Origin: Candidatus Peribacteria bacterium
GTDB lineage: Bacteria > Patescibacteriota > Gracilibacteria > Peribacterales > Peribacteraceae
Length of the DNA: 38,101 bases
Direction: 5' to 3'
NCBI GenBank assembly: GCA_023245765.1
Contig: JAHFJP010000008.1
Span: forward strand, 1 to 38,101
Positions 14,238 through 23,461 of the stretch are shown here, piece after piece (positions within the stretch are counted from its first letter, which is position 1; the number at the start of each line of letters is the position of its first letter). The notes beneath the pieces were generated by a model that worked only from the letters and a program-made list of their open reading frames with translations, ran no database searches and was not told the origin of the DNA. The translations under genes were made by a program, and so were the position numbers.

Positions 14238-16610
14238 TTACTCCTGATCAGACCGGTCATTGATCGTGTACTCGATCGATGGACGCGTCTCGACGAAAAT
14301 CGCGCAAGAGTCCTGAGGGCAGTTGCCGTTCGTACTAATACCAGTGAGCTCATCGCCATACGATTTATCCATTGCCGAAATATATGGTCCGTACAGCTCG
14401 GTCGAATCGAAACCGATCTGCACCGTGTTGCCGAACACTGCGCGGTAGTGCGCGTCCCACTCCGCAATTTTTCCACGGACTTCAAATGCAAATGTTTCCC
14501 CCTTTGGAATGAGTATCCCATTGGAGCCGAATCTGAGGTATTCCACGTATTCGTCAAAGCGGTCACGATCGACGGTGTCAACATCTCCATTGCCATCGGT
14601 GTCGATCCAGAGTGTCCAATCCGCAACATTGCGAATTGACCGGCTCCGTTCGTAGTTTCCGGCACGGATGGAATCCTCGCCGTTGAAAGAGATGTCGCTG
14701 ACGGTGACATCATGATGATCGTCTCCGCGGATCTCAAAGCGCATCAACGTCACGGTATCTCCGGGGTTTGCTTCGGCAGTCTCCCCGATATCCTGCTGCG
14801 TAATTGTAATCTGCGAATCCTCGTGATTGGCCGGGTCGTACTCCGGCTTTCCATTGCAATTGTATGCAAAAACTTTGCGACCGTACTGCAAGGGGGGAGT
14901 ACTTAGAATGATATCATTCGGAGTCTTTATGACGTTTACACTCTTCCATGCATTGGATTTCTCATAGGGCAACCTTGCACCTTGGATTTCGTTCCAAGAA
15001 AGATGTCCGGTCTGCGGTTCTGCGGAGTACACATGCTTGTTGCCGAAGACGACGAATTTTCCGTGGTACACGATCGCCGCTCCGTTCATCATTGGTACTG
15101 GCATGTCGTTCTCCTGATGCCAGGCTATACCGTCTTCCGACGAAAATACCGTTGCAGTAGGTGCTATCGAGCTGTTTGGCTGTTTCGGACCTCCGCCAAA
15201 GATCCATACTCTGTTCTTGTAGGAGAGTATGGCGAAGTCTTCACGAAGCGCGGGGAGCTCTCCAATGACGTTCCATGTTCTTCCATCCTCAGAAAAGTAG
15301 ATCTTGCTTGATGGAATGCTGGTCCAACCACCTTTTACCTGCTTGGCCTCCCCTTCAGCGACAAGGAGGATGCCACTGCGAAATGGAACCGCCTGCGCCC
15401 CTGTCAGTGGCAAGGTACTCATCAGTTCCCAGGAGTGCCCGTTGGTGGAAGAGAAAACTTTCGCTTTTCCCTCACCATAGCCGGCTCCGGGAATGAACCA
15501 GAGTTTTCCATTGAATGAGAAAGCAGATCGCCCGCTGGTCTTTCGCGGGACTTCTCCAATCTTGTCCCATGACCTCCCGTCATCGGAAGAATAGACAGTG
15601 CCCTCTGAGAAATTCCAAATTTTGCCGTTGAAGATGGTCGAAGCGTTGTCCTTTACTAGACTGTTTCCGCGATTTGCTGACGTGAAGAGCTCCGTCCAGG
15701 GATCTTCGCAGATGGGCAAGTCGTCGCCCAGAGACTCATCGTCACCGGGAGCCGAATGAACAGCCGGTTGGCTGCTGGTCGATCGCGACGAGCTGCTCGG
15801 CCGGCAGTGGTCTGGGCGCAAGCTGCATTCGTCATCAACGTAGACAGAATAGCTGGATGCGCTTTTGGCTACAGAATGGTTCTGCGATCCTTTTTCTTCG
15901 AGAATCCGCGCGATCGCAAAAGCGACTTCACCGCGTGTCAGCTCACGCCCGGGGTCCAGATATCCGCCGCGATCTGAGAACAGCTTGTAGTGCTCCGCCA
16001 CGCCCGCGTATGGGGCGAACCACGCATCTCCCGCAACGTCCGGGAACTGATACGGGAGGTTCTGCTCCAGAGCGAATGTCAGCGTCAGCATTTTGAGGAA
16101 CTCGCCCGTCTTCACTGTCTTTGCAGGTCCAAACGACCCGTCGGGATATCCGCCGATGATTCCGCGTTGTGCTGCAGTCACCACGTACCGCACGTACCAT
16201 TCGCCGTCGCGAACATCCCAGAACTTGTGATCATTACCAATCTCCAGGATATCTCCATAGCGTGCGCGCAGCAAAAACTTTGCCGCCTCGGCACGATTGA
16301 CCGGCTGCCAGGAACGGAACGATCCGTCGGGATATCCGCCGATGATTCCCTTGTCGGCGAGTGTGCTCGCCGCCCAGCCAAAGTCACTCTCCGTATCGAT
16401 GTCGTTGAACCAATTATGGGATGGAGGTGTGCGGGAGGAGGAAGTGCTTTGCTGATCGTTCACGCGGACTTCATCTTCGTATCCCGCGGCAGGTCCGTCG
16501 TTCATTGTCTGTCCGGTGAACGGGACGCCCGATGTTGCGAGTGTCACCAGAACGGAAGTGAGGAAAAGACCGACGCCGGCGGGCGCGAGAACAGTTCGAG
16601 AGAGTTTCAT
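14238..16610 (-). CDS. SLH-domain surface protein with Kelch/galactose-oxidase-like propeller
   Basis: A 790-residue protein. A signal or anchor segment (about 1-30) is followed by a Ser/Thr-rich stretch and three S-layer-homology repeats (about 68-240) with the pattern GIIGGYPDGSF and VNRAEAAKFL. A beta-propeller (about 300-590) has repeats built on IFNGKIWNFSEGTVYSSDDG, FNGKLWFIPGAG and YKNRVWIFGGG. A C-terminal beta region (about 610-790) resembles a cadherin-like or dockerin-like surface module (DTDGNGDVDTVDRDRF is Ca-binding-like). SLH repeats attach proteins to secondary cell-wall polymers, so this protein is probably S-layer-associated. First gene of the exported operon. Confidence 0.88.
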   Translation of the reverse strand: MKLSRTVLAPAGVGLFLTSVLVTLATSGVPFTGQTMNDGPAAGYEDEVRVNDQQSTSSSRTPPSHNWFNDIDTESDFGWAASTLADKGIIGGYPDGSFRSWQPVNRAEAAKFLLRARYGDILEIGNDHKFWDVRDGEWYVRYVVTAAQRGIIGGYPDGSFGPAKTVKTGEFLKMLTLTFALEQNLPYQFPDVAGDAWFAPYAGVAEHYKLFSDRGGYLDPGRELTRGEVAFAIARILEEKGSQNHSVAKSASSYSVYVDDECSLRPDHCRPSSSSRSTSSQPAVHSAPGDDESLGDDLPICEDPWTELFTSANRGNSLVKDNASTIFNGKIWNFSEGTVYSSDDGRSWDKIGEVPRKTSGRSAFSFNGKLWFIPGAGYGEGKAKVFSSTNGHSWELMSTLPLTGAQAVPFRSGILLVAEGEAKQVKGGWTSIPSSKIYFSEDGRTWNVIGELPALREDFAILSYKNRVWIFGGGPKQPNSSIAPTATVFSSEDGIAWHQENDMPVPMMNGAAIVYHGKFVVFGNKHVYSAEPQTGHLSWNEIQGARLPYEKSNAWKSVNVIKTPNDIILSTPPLQYGRKVFAYNCNGKPEYDPANHEDSQITITQQDIGETAEANPGDTVTLMRFEIRGDDHHDVTVSDISFNGEDSIRAGNYERSRSIRNVADWTLWIDTDGNGDVDTVDRDRFDEYVEYLRFGSNGILIPKGETFAFEVRGKIAEWDAHYRAVFGNTVQIGFDSTELYGPYISAMDKSYGDELTGISTNGNCPQDSCAIFVETRPSIEYTINDRSDQE

Positions 16611-16649
16611 AGGGGTGTGGGATGTGGATGTGATGTTATGTATATTTTA

Positions 16650-16677
16650 CATCAAAAGGGCGTTGTTTGCAACGCCC
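16650..16677 (-). terminator. Rho-independent-type terminator after rny
   Basis: On the minus strand the stem GGGCGTTG/CAACGCCC with a 4-nt loop is followed by TTTTG. It lies between the rny stop and the AT-rich promoter region (TGTAAAATATACAT) of the SLH gene, so it separates the two units. Confidence 0.65.
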
Positions 16678-16691
16678 TATACATCAACAAA

Positions 16692-18248
16692 TTACTTCGC
16701 CAGTTCCTCGATTCTCCGTTCGCGAATCACATTCACTTTAATCACGCCGGGGTACGTCAGCTCAGCTTCAATCTTTTTCGCGATGTCCTTGGCCAATTTT
16801 TCCTGCGTCAGATCATCGATCATTTTGGTATCGACGAACACGCGAACCTCGCGTCCGGCGGAGATGGCGAAAGCCTTGGAGACGCCTTCAAATCCTTTGG
16901 CGACGTCTTCGAGATTGCGCAGACGTTTGAAGTACTCCTCGATCGATTCGCGGCGCGCTCCCGGTCGTGCTCCCGAGATCGCGTCGACTGCTGCGACGAC
17001 GAACGCTTCGGGCGTGGCCATCGGGATGTCTTCGTGATGGGCGGCGACGGTGTGGATCACTTCGGGACGGATCTTGAACCGTTTGCAGATCTCGACGCCG
17101 ATCTCGACGTGCGTGCCGGTGACTTCGTGATCGAGTGCCTTGCCGATGTCGTGGAGCAGGCAGCCTTCGGTTACCACTGAAACATTGCATCCCATTTCCT
17201 CGGCGAGCATTTTGCCGAGGTGCGCCATTTCCACGGAGTGCTTGAGCACGTTTTGCCCGTAGCTGGTGCGGAAACGGAGGCGTCCGATGATCTTCAATAA
17301 ATCCTGCGGGTAGCCCTGGATGCCGAGCTCTTCGGTCGCGCGCTTGCCGAACTCGAGCATCATCTTGCCCACCTGCTCCTTCATTTTGCCGACGATTTCC
17401 TCAATACGGGCCGGTTGAATGCGACCATCCTGAAGCAGTTTCTCCATCGAAAGCTTGGCGACATAGCGGCGCGCGAGATCGAAGCCCGAGAGGATAATTG
17501 CGCCCGGGGTGTCATCGATGATCACATCGACGCCCGTGGCCTGTTCAAATGCGATGATGTTGCGGCCTTCCTTGCCGATGATCTTGCCTTTCATGTCTTC
17601 ACTTGGGAGCTGCACGACTGTCGCGGTCGATTCACTGGAAACTTCCGACGCATACCGCTGCATTGCCTCGGCCATCAAATTGCGCGCTTTCTCCTCGGCG
17701 GCGCCCTCCATCTCCTCTTTCTTCAGGCGGATCTGCGCGGCGAAGTGCTCGGAGAATTCTTTTTCCAGTTCAGACCAGAGCTGCTTTTTCGCCTCGTCCT
17801 GGCTGAGTTTGGCGACTTTCTCCAGTGCCTCGCGGTGCTTGGCCGCGGCGACCGAGACTTCCTGTTTTTCCGTTTCGAGATCTTTCTGCGTTTGTTCAAG
17901 ACTGCCGCGCTGGCGTTCAACTTCCTTCACTTTGACGTCCAATGCGCGCTCTTTCTCCTCCAGCCGTCCCTGATCTTTCTCGAGTTTTGATTCCAACTCG
18001 GTCGCATGCAGCTTCGCTTCGCTCAAAATTTCCCGCGCCGCCGCCTTTGCTTCGGTTTCGGCGGTTTTGATCTGGTTTTTGGCATCGTTGATTTTGCCTT
18101 CGAGCTTGCTTAATTGACGCTCCTGTTCATTGATCTGCGACTGCAGCGCCATCGAGATTTTCTTGCCCTTGGAAAAGAGGAACCAGCCGGCGGTGAGGCC
18201 CGCGATGAGCCCGCCAACCATGGCGAGCATAATGAGAGGGTTGAGCAT
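16692..18248 (-). CDS. rny: Ribonuclease Y
   Basis: A 518-residue membrane-anchored endoribonuclease that initiates mRNA decay. Order: N-terminal membrane helix (about 5-26), long coiled coil (about 30-200, Glu/Lys/Ala-rich), KH domain with the GxxG loop in GKIIGKEGRN (about 220-230), and the HD metal-binding domain with LLHDIGKALDHE and HHED (about 330-430). Length and order are typical. The C-rich GCCTTCCCCCCTCGCAT precedes ATG 18248. It ends at a terminator-like hairpin. Confidence 0.96.
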   Translation of the reverse strand: MLNPLIMLAMVGGLIAGLTAGWFLFSKGKKISMALQSQINEQERQLSKLEGKINDAKNQIKTAETEAKAAAREILSEAKLHATELESKLEKDQGRLEEKERALDVKVKEVERQRGSLEQTQKDLETEKQEVSVAAAKHREALEKVAKLSQDEAKKQLWSELEKEFSEHFAAQIRLKKEEMEGAAEEKARNLMAEAMQRYASEVSSESTATVVQLPSEDMKGKIIGKEGRNIIAFEQATGVDVIIDDTPGAIILSGFDLARRYVAKLSMEKLLQDGRIQPARIEEIVGKMKEQVGKMMLEFGKRATEELGIQGYPQDLLKIIGRLRFRTSYGQNVLKHSVEMAHLGKMLAEEMGCNVSVVTEGCLLHDIGKALDHEVTGTHVEIGVEICKRFKIRPEVIHTVAAHHEDIPMATPEAFVVAAVDAISGARPGARRESIEEYFKRLRNLEDVAKGFEGVSKAFAISAGREVRVFVDTKMIDDLTQEKLAKDIAKKIEAELTYPGVIKVNVIRERRIEELAK

Positions 18249-18306
18249 ATGCGAGGGGGGAAGGCATTCCCGCCCATGTTGTCCGAGACGTTACCGGCTT
18301 AATAGA

Positions 18307-18325
18307 CGCAGATCGTCGATCTGCG
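18307..18325. repeat. Perfect short palindromic hairpin
   Basis: CGCAGATC, GTC, GATCTGCG, within the roughly 320-bp space between rny and the nuclease gene. The rest of that space holds a second repeat-like stretch (CAGGCAGAATGTCTGCGCTGG, shortened here) and the dispersed hairpin element at 18442. No small gene was found in it. Confidence 0.6.
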
Positions 18326-18441
18326 GCGCTGCGGCTATCACAGGCAGAATGTCTGCGCTGGGGTCTGAATGGTGGAGTCGGATGGGAGACATGGGAGGAT
18401 GTACGGGCGAAGTGTACGCCTCAGAAGGCTCATCGCAAGCA

Positions 18442-18512
18442 GATGTTCCACGACCCCGTGGAACATCCAAGATTGGCTTCCAGAAGAGAAAAATCAATAT
18501 TCATGAAAAGTG
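18442..18512 (+). repeat. Dispersed hairpin element, copy 2
   Basis: GATGTTCCACG (18442-18452), loop ACCC, CGTGGAACATC (18457-18467): a perfect 11-bp stem. Fifteen bases on comes AGAAGAGAAAAATCA, then TCATGAAAAGTGA, matching copy 1 at 888-960. It lies just upstream of the surface nuclease gene. Confidence 0.7.
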
Positions 18513-18566
18513 ATTTGTCCGGACCCCTCTCCACGTCTCAAAAGGGCTGGCAGATGCTGCTGCACT

Positions 18567-21065
18567 ATGTGTCCTCTCCACTTTCCCTACTCCCGGGTTC
18601 CCTCCCGTCACCCACGCCCGGCGCTCCCCCTAGAACCGCTGCCGGTCGTGATTCTCACGCTGATCCTCTGCGCCGCGATCGCGGTGACACTCATCATAAG
18701 CGATGTTGCGCTCGCCGCCCCCGTCATCAGTGAAGTCCACTGGGCGGGGTCGGATCTCAGTACAAGTGACGAATGGTTGGAAATCAGCGACTCAGGCGGT
18801 AGTTCAGTCACCACGATGTCGGGATGGACGCTGACGTCGGTGAATTCCAGTGGAGTGGAAGGAACAATTTTCAAATTTCCTGTGAACGCACAGATCACTG
18901 TCAATCAATACCTGATCATCAGTCATTACGGTGCGGCACAGTCCCGCCTCCTGAATGAACCCGCGTTCGTCGCATCATCCATCAGTCTCCCCAATTCCAA
19001 ACTCCTCCTGCGGCTGCGGGACGATCGTGGAAACGTCATCGATCAGATTGACGATGGAGTGGGGGAGCCGATGGCGGGGGAGAATCTCAGCAGCCCTCTT
19101 CGCAAGTCCAGCATGGAAAGGATTGACCTCATGAAGTCCGGCACAGACGCATCCAATTGGGTCACGGCGACGGAGATCATTGGATGGAAAGATGGCGTCA
19201 CCGTGATGAGGGGGACGCCGGGTTTTCCGCATACAGCTGCGGCTAGTTCATCTTCAAGCAGCGTCAATTCATCAGTCTCTTCATCATCGCAGGCGGGGAT
19301 GCCTGCGCTGGGATCTTCATCATCAATCTCATCGTTATCTCAGGCATCACTGGCGTCGAGTGCATCATCCTGTGCATCAATTGATCCGTATTTTATCATT
19401 CAATCCGGCAACACGTCGGGCACCGATAAGGTGACGATCAATATCCAGATCGGCACGCGGGCGGGCTCCCTCAACAGTGCCTCGTGTGCGGTCGACTTTG
19501 ATGATGGGACGTTGTCGGCGAGCTGCAATCCGCCGTCACATACGTTCGACGAACCCGGAAGCTACAGCATCTCTGCTGATGTGAAGAATGCATGCGGCGT
19601 CGTTGAGGTCGCTCCACTCTCAGTGAACGTGGCGGCCGCGACATCGTCTCATTCATCTACCGCATCTGTTACCACTGACTCATTCGACTCCGTTCAGGGC
19701 AGGCAGCAACCACCGGGAGGGGAAGGTCTCGCTGGACTGCCGGTCCTGAATGGAGCCGGGTTCCTGATCACTGCCGTTCTTCCGAACCCGCAGGGGAAGG
19801 ATGATGGCAAGGAATGGGTCGAAATCACGAATGTTTCTTTGTTTCCGGTCAGTCTGGAAGGATGGGCACTTCGGCTTCCCCATGCCAAAAAAGGCAAGTA
19901 CGTGTTTGGCACGGTCGGGTTCGGCCAGCGCGAGAGCAAACGGTTTTTGGGGGACGAACTCGCGATGATGCTGCCGAATGTAGAAGGAGAACTCTCGCTG
20001 ATTGATCCGTCCGGCAAGTCCGTCTCCACATTGGTGTGGAAGGATGCGCGGGATGGCGTGATCATCCGGCCTGCTCAGACATTTTCCGGGGAGATCCCCG
20101 TGCGCGTGATGCACGTGGTTGATGGCGACACGCTCGATGTGGAACTGCTCACATCCGTCCTCTCCGGTTTCGGCCGTACCGAACGCGTGCGACTGATCGG
20201 CATCGACGCGCCCGAAATGCATGCAAGCGACGAGCGGCAGCGGATGCTCGCCAAACGCGCGGCGGAGTTCCTCCGGCAGATGCTCGAAGGGAACGTCATT
20301 ACACTCACACCAGGAGTTGAGGCACGCGATGGCTATGGCCGCCTGCTCGCGTATGCAGAGACGCAGGACGGAGATTCCGTCCAGGAAATGATTCTCCGTG
20401 AAGGATTGGCGGCAGTCTATTTACGGTATGCCTTTGCCAAAGAAGCGGAGTTCATCGGGTACCAGCGGGAGGCGCAGGAGGGGAATAGTGGGATGTGGGG
20501 GGTGATGGAAAGTGGGGGACAGGTGCCAGTTATTGGTCGACTGGTAGAAGTGAAAAATGAAAAGTTAAAAGTGAAAAATGACCAGAGCTCGACACTGGCA
20601 GCTGTTGTTGATGCCAAGGAATCGTCTGCAAGCTCACGAACTGCCGAGGTTTTTCATCTCGAGCAGGCTTCGTCCAGAAGCAAATCATCATCGTCAAAAA
20701 AGAAATCCTCGAATGCGTCCCGCAAGCGCACAGTCGCGGTCAAGAAACCTCCGGCGCGTATTGCAACCGTCAAAAAATCGTCATCGGCGTCTTCGGCAGT
20801 CACCGCGCCGGATGACGCGAACATGAGTCCGCTCTTTCCGCGCAGCGATGATCATCAGGGATCGCTCACCGCCGATCTGCTCGCGCTGCGGGAGTTGATC
20901 GAAGAGCCATCATCCGCTGCGTCTGAAGTTCATGAGATAGAAGAACGGGGAAATGTGTCAGTGGACTCCGGGATGTTGCCGTTTTTCTCCCTCGGCATTG
21001 CAGTCTCAGGAACGGCTTCGCTGAGCGGAATAATTGGGTGGCTGCTGGCCAGAAGATGGAAATAA
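18567..21065 (+). CDS. Surface-anchored nuclease: lamin-tail domains plus thermonuclease (SNase) domain
   Basis: About 832 residues. Order: signal-type hydrophobic segment ([20 protein letters not shown]), first lamin-tail domain ([20 protein letters not shown]), Ser-rich linker, PKD-like beta domain, second lamin-tail domain ([19 protein letters not shown]), staphylococcal-nuclease domain (about 510-650: [21 protein letters not shown] with catalytic Arg and Glu, [12 protein letters not shown] with the second Arg), a Lys/Ser-rich stretch and a C-terminal membrane helix (ISG-type, [12 protein letters not shown]). It probably digests external DNA or RNA at the cell surface. The start is uncertain: GTG 18510, ATG 18567 or GTG 18648. 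Two repeats are embedded in frame (19288-19312 and 20565-20584). Confidence 0.88.
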   Translation: MCPLHFPYSRVPSRHPRPALPLEPLPVVILTLILCAAIAVTLIISDVALAAPVISEVHWAGSDLSTSDEWLEISDSGGSSVTTMSGWTLTSVNSSGVEGTIFKFPVNAQITVNQYLIISHYGAAQSRLLNEPAFVASSISLPNSKLLLRLRDDRGNVIDQIDDGVGEPMAGENLSSPLRKSSMERIDLMKSGTDASNWVTATEIIGWKDGVTVMRGTPGFPHTAAASSSSSSVNSSVSSSSQAGMPALGSSSSISSLSQASLASSASSCASIDPYFIIQSGNTSGTDKVTINIQIGTRAGSLNSASCAVDFDDGTLSASCNPPSHTFDEPGSYSISADVKNACGVVEVAPLSVNVAAATSSHSSTASVTTDSFDSVQGRQQPPGGEGLAGLPVLNGAGFLITAVLPNPQGKDDGKEWVEITNVSLFPVSLEGWALRLPHAKKGKYVFGTVGFGQRESKRFLGDELAMMLPNVEGELSLIDPSGKSVSTLVWKDARDGVIIRPAQTFSGEIPVRVMHVVDGDTLDVELLTSVLSGFGRTERVRLIGIDAPEMHASDERQRMLAKRAAEFLRQMLEGNVITLTPGVEARDGYGRLLAYAETQDGDSVQEMILREGLAAVYLRYAFAKEAEFIGYQREAQEGNSGMWGVMESGGQVPVIGRLVEVKNEKLKVKNDQSSTLAAVVDAKESSASSRTAEVFHLEQASSRSKSSSSKKKSSNASRKRTVAVKKPPARIATVKKSSSASSAVTAPDDANMSPLFPRSDDHQGSLTADLLALRELIEEPSSAASEVHEIEERGNVSVDSGMLPFFSLGIAVSGTASLSGIIGWLLARRWK
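20565..20584 (+). repeat. 20-bp repeat inside the nuclease gene, shared with mutY
   Basis: TTAAAAGTGAAAAATGACCA is identical to 11916-11935. A partial tandem copy (AAGTGAAAAATGA) precedes it at 20549. It encodes [11 protein letters not shown] in the linker after the nuclease domain. Confidence 0.8.
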
Positions 21066-21091
21066 AGCGCCGCTATTTTCCGTTTCGTTTC

Positions 21092-21589
21092 ATGAATCAT
21101 TCAACTCTTATTCCCTCCGAGCGTGTCACGCACGCAATACTGTTCATCCGCGGACAGAAGGTGATGCTTGATCATGATCTCGCTACATTGTACGGCGTCG
21201 AGACGAAAGTGCTTGTGCGCTCTGTGCAACGCAATATCCACCGGTTTCCCAAAGATTTCATGTTCCAGCTGACACGGAAGGAATTTGAAAACTTGAGGTG
21301 CCAATTTGGCACCTCAAGATTCTGGGGAGGGAGACGCTACCGGCCCTACGCGTTTACCGAACAGGGAGTGGCGATGCTATCGAGCGTCCTCAGCAGCAGA
21401 AAAGCCATTGCGGTCAATATCGCGATCATGCGGGCATTCGTTCGCATCAGAGAAATACTTGCGACACACAAAGAACTCGCTCGGAAACTTGAAGAACTGG
21501 AAGCAAAGTTCGCCGATCATGACGAAAAGATTACGCAGGTTTTCGAGGCAATTCGTGCGCTTATGCATTCCCCTGTACAGCGTAATTAG
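21092..21589 (+). CDS. ORF6N-domain protein
   Basis: A 165-residue protein of the ORF6N/KilA-N-type DNA-binding family, common in phages and CPR genomes. The domain lies at about residues 8-95: [36 protein letters not shown] and the signature [20 protein letters not shown]-terminal helical or coiled segment ([13 protein letters not shown]) probably mediates dimerisation. ATG 21092 was chosen after a pyrimidine leader (TTTTCCGTTTCGTTTC). The longer frame overlaps the end of the nuclease gene. It is a likely transcriptional regulator or mobile-element remnant; the toxin-antitoxin pair downstream fits an accessory island. Confidence 0.88.
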   Translation: MNHSTLIPSERVTHAILFIRGQKVMLDHDLATLYGVETKVLVRSVQRNIHRFPKDFMFQLTRKEFENLRCQFGTSRFWGGRRYRPYAFTEQGVAMLSSVLSSRKAIAVNIAIMRAFVRIREILATHKELARKLEELEAKFADHDEKITQVFEAIRALMHSPVQRN

Positions 21590-21631
21590 CGTCGTATTGG
21601 CTTTCGGCTTGATTGACGCCTGGAATTCTTC

Positions 21632-21660
21632 TTGCATTTGCGTACACAATTATGTACACT
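21632..21660 (+). promoter_or_regulatory. Promoter and possible operator of the toxin-antitoxin pair
   Basis: TTGCAT (21632-21637), a 17-bp spacer, TACACT (21655-21660). The -10 box overlaps the second of two direct GTACAC repeats (21642-21647 and 21654-21659) with a 12-bp period. This is a plausible operator for autoregulation by the antitoxin. Confidence 0.45.
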
Positions 21661-21688
21661 ATTAGCACTACATTTCCCTCCTCTCTGC

Positions 21689-21994
21689 ATGAACAAAACG
21701 CAGATAATTTCTGTTCGGGAGTTCCGTCAGAACACTTCCCTCTACCTCAAGGCGACGAAGTACAAGAAGATTCATTTTATCGTCATGAATCATTCGGAAC
21801 CGATGGCGGAGCTCATTCCAACGAAGCTCAAAAAGAAGACTCGCAAGGAGCTGGACGAGGAGCTATTCCGAGATATTCAGGTGGCACGCGCGCAGGCAGC
21901 GAGGGGAGAGTTGTATACGACAGAAGAAGTCCGCCAACATCTGGGCCTTCCCTCTTCACCCTATATTGGACGCCAAAAGCGGAAGCGGAGGTAA
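21689..21994 (+). CDS. Phd/YefM-family antitoxin
   Basis: A 101-residue protein. The N-terminal Phd fold (KTQIISVREFRQNTSLYL, KKIHFIVMNHSEPMAELIP) is the DNA-binding and dimerisation domain, and the basic C-terminal tail would cover the toxin. ATG 21689 is preceded by TTCCCTCCTCTCTGC. It overlaps the RelE-like toxin frame by about 40 nt, the usual gene order for this class (antitoxin first). Confidence 0.85.
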   Translation: MNKTQIISVREFRQNTSLYLKATKYKKIHFIVMNHSEPMAELIPTKLKKKTRKELDEELFRDIQVARAQAARGELYTTEEVRQHLGLPSSPYIGRQKRKRR

Positions 21995-22215
21995 ATCGAT
22001 TTTCACGCGATGTCAGAAATCGAATAGTGACGAAGATGGAGTGGTTTTCTCTCCAGGAAAATCCTCTGCTTTTTGCAAAAAGAATGAGCGGAATGTATTC
22101 AGGGTCATGGCGTTTTCGCATTGGTGATTACCGCGTTATCTGCGATGTGATTCATGGTCATGTTCAGGTTCTCCAGGTGCTCTCCGTCAAAAACCGAAAA
22201 GATGCCTACAGCTAG
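21955..22215 (+). CDS. RelE/ParE-type toxin, start codon not identifiable
   Basis: The frame encodes a recognisable RelE-fold protein of about 87 residues: FTLYWTPKAEAEVNRFSRDV, NPLLFAKRMSGMYSGSWRFR, IGDYRVICDV and VLQVLSVKNRKDAY, with the C-terminal basic residues typical of mRNA-cleaving RelE toxins. No ATG, GTG or TTG occurs in this frame between 21655 and the domain start. The nearest in-frame starts (ATG 21652, TTG 21613) lie before the antitoxin start and would add about 100 residues read out of frame through phd. The coordinate given is the domain boundary, not a proven start. Options are a non-canonical start, a -1 frameshift from the antitoxin, or an inactivated toxin. Confidence 0.65.
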   Translation, partial: FTLYWTPKAEAEVNRFSRDVRNRIVTKMEWFSLQENPLLFAKRMSGMYSGSWRFRIGDYRVICDVIHGHVQVLQVLSVKNRKDAYS

Positions 22216-22285
22216 CCATGAACCACTCACTTCGTTCGGGTTCATGGCAGGCCTTCTGCCGCTTCTCCGGCAGCAAAAAATGTGC

Positions 22286-22291
22286 TACAAT
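22286..22291 (+). promoter_or_regulatory. Extended -10 promoter for the helical-protein cluster
   Basis: TGC plus TACAAT, 14 nt before ATG 22306. A purine-rich AGAGGG lies between and may serve as a ribosome site, which is unusual for this window. Confidence 0.5.
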
Positions 22292-22305
22292 AGAGGGAAA
22301 TATTC

Positions 22306-23454
22306 ATGCACAAAAATCACACACAATTTCGGAGAGTTTGGAGCTCGCAGGAGCGCCAGATTGCATTGCTGGGGCGCCCCGACATGGAGCAGCTCTACGA
22401 GACGGCTGATCCCAAAACGAAGAAGAAACCGAGTTCCATGCGCAACGACACCGACCGTCTGGTGCATACGCTCCGTGAGAAAGCGAAGGTCACGTGGATT
22501 GGCGCGATCAATCACTTCCGTCTCTCCAAGGAAAAATACCGCCACGATACACTGCTCCAGACGTTCCTCGACGAAGCGCAGACGGAAATCCAGCAGAAGA
22601 CCACGGCGGCGGTCGGAATGATCCGCGGATTGTTCCAGTGGACCAAGCGTGCACGGTTTCTCACACTGCAGCACCAGGTGGCGCTCAAGAAGTGCGAAGG
22701 AGCGCTGGAGCGCATCAGCAATCGACATAGGGAAATCGAAGGCCTGATTACCATGGATAACGTTGCGAACGAACTGGAGAACGGGACCGCGCCCATTCCC
22801 CTGGAATCAAGCGATACCCAAGAATTGAAAACGGCGCTGCTCTCGGTGCGCGGCGAACTGCAGGAGAAGGTCGCCTCCCACGTGGAGCCGACGCCGCAGC
22901 ATTTTGAATCCGCTCTGCAAACTGAGCCGCGCCTCAAGGAAACTCTCGCGTACTTCAAAATCGTTCCCGAAGACAGACTCGACTGGTACATCAAGCGCAA
23001 CGAAGAGGGCTACAAGGACCTGATCCACGAAATTGATAAACGGAAATTTCTCGACGACGATGGCGTCGACATGCCCGGCGCACAAAAAGCCGCACGCGCC
23101 ATGGCCGAACAACTCCAGTACGCCAAAGGCTACAGCGCGTTCAAGCTCGCGCGTCCCGACGTGAACGCCATGCAACCGGCGCCGCGCCTGGAAGCGCTCA
23201 TCAAGGGCGATTACCACGGCCGCTCACTGGCCTTCAATCTGCCGAGCCGCCCCGAATTCCGTGTCCGAATCACTGGAAAGCACGCGGATGATAAGAGCGC
23301 ACTGGTCGGCGAGACGCCAAGCAGAAGCAATCCCAAGGTGATGGAACGCGTCGTGATGGCGATGGGGGAACAGGGGCCGTCGATCATGTGCATGGGGAAA
23401 ACCAAACCCGAAATCTTCACGCTCCGTGATGCCAACTTCCATCTGATTCCATGA
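22306..23454 (+). CDS. Unknown helical protein, first gene of the 22-31 kb cluster
   Basis: 382 residues, no signal peptide and no membrane helix. Residues about 40-190 are charged and helical (KEKYRHDTLLQTFLDEAQTE, quoted in part) with coiled-coil potential. The C-terminal third looks mixed alpha/beta (YHGRSLAFNLPSRPEFRVRI, SIMCMGKTKPEIFTLRDANF). I recognise no family. The next gene starts 7 nt after its stop, so the two are cotranscribed. Its position beside proteins that share modules with each other suggests a cytoplasmic part of the same system, which is inference. Confidence 0.75.
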   Translation: MHKNHTQFRRVWSSQERQIALLGRPDMEQLYETADPKTKKKPSSMRNDTDRLVHTLREKAKVTWIGAINHFRLSKEKYRHDTLLQTFLDEAQTEIQQKTTAAVGMIRGLFQWTKRARFLTLQHQVALKKCEGALERISNRHREIEGLITMDNVANELENGTAPIPLESSDTQELKTALLSVRGELQEKVASHVEPTPQHFESALQTEPRLKETLAYFKIVPEDRLDWYIKRNEEGYKDLIHEIDKRKFLDDDGVDMPGAQKAARAMAEQLQYAKGYSAFKLARPDVNAMQPAPRLEALIKGDYHGRSLAFNLPSRPEFRVRITGKHADDKSALVGETPSRSNPKVMERVVMAMGEQGPSIMCMGKTKPEIFTLRDANFHLIP

Positions 23455-23461
23455 ATATATT

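Noticed and set aside
18442-18467. Hairpin GTTCCACG...CGTGGAAC as a parS centromere site
   Set aside because: The half-sites resemble ParB's TGTTxCACG/CGTGxAACA, but four bases (ACCC or GGGT) separate them. The parS palindrome is continuous, and no parAB gene is nearby.
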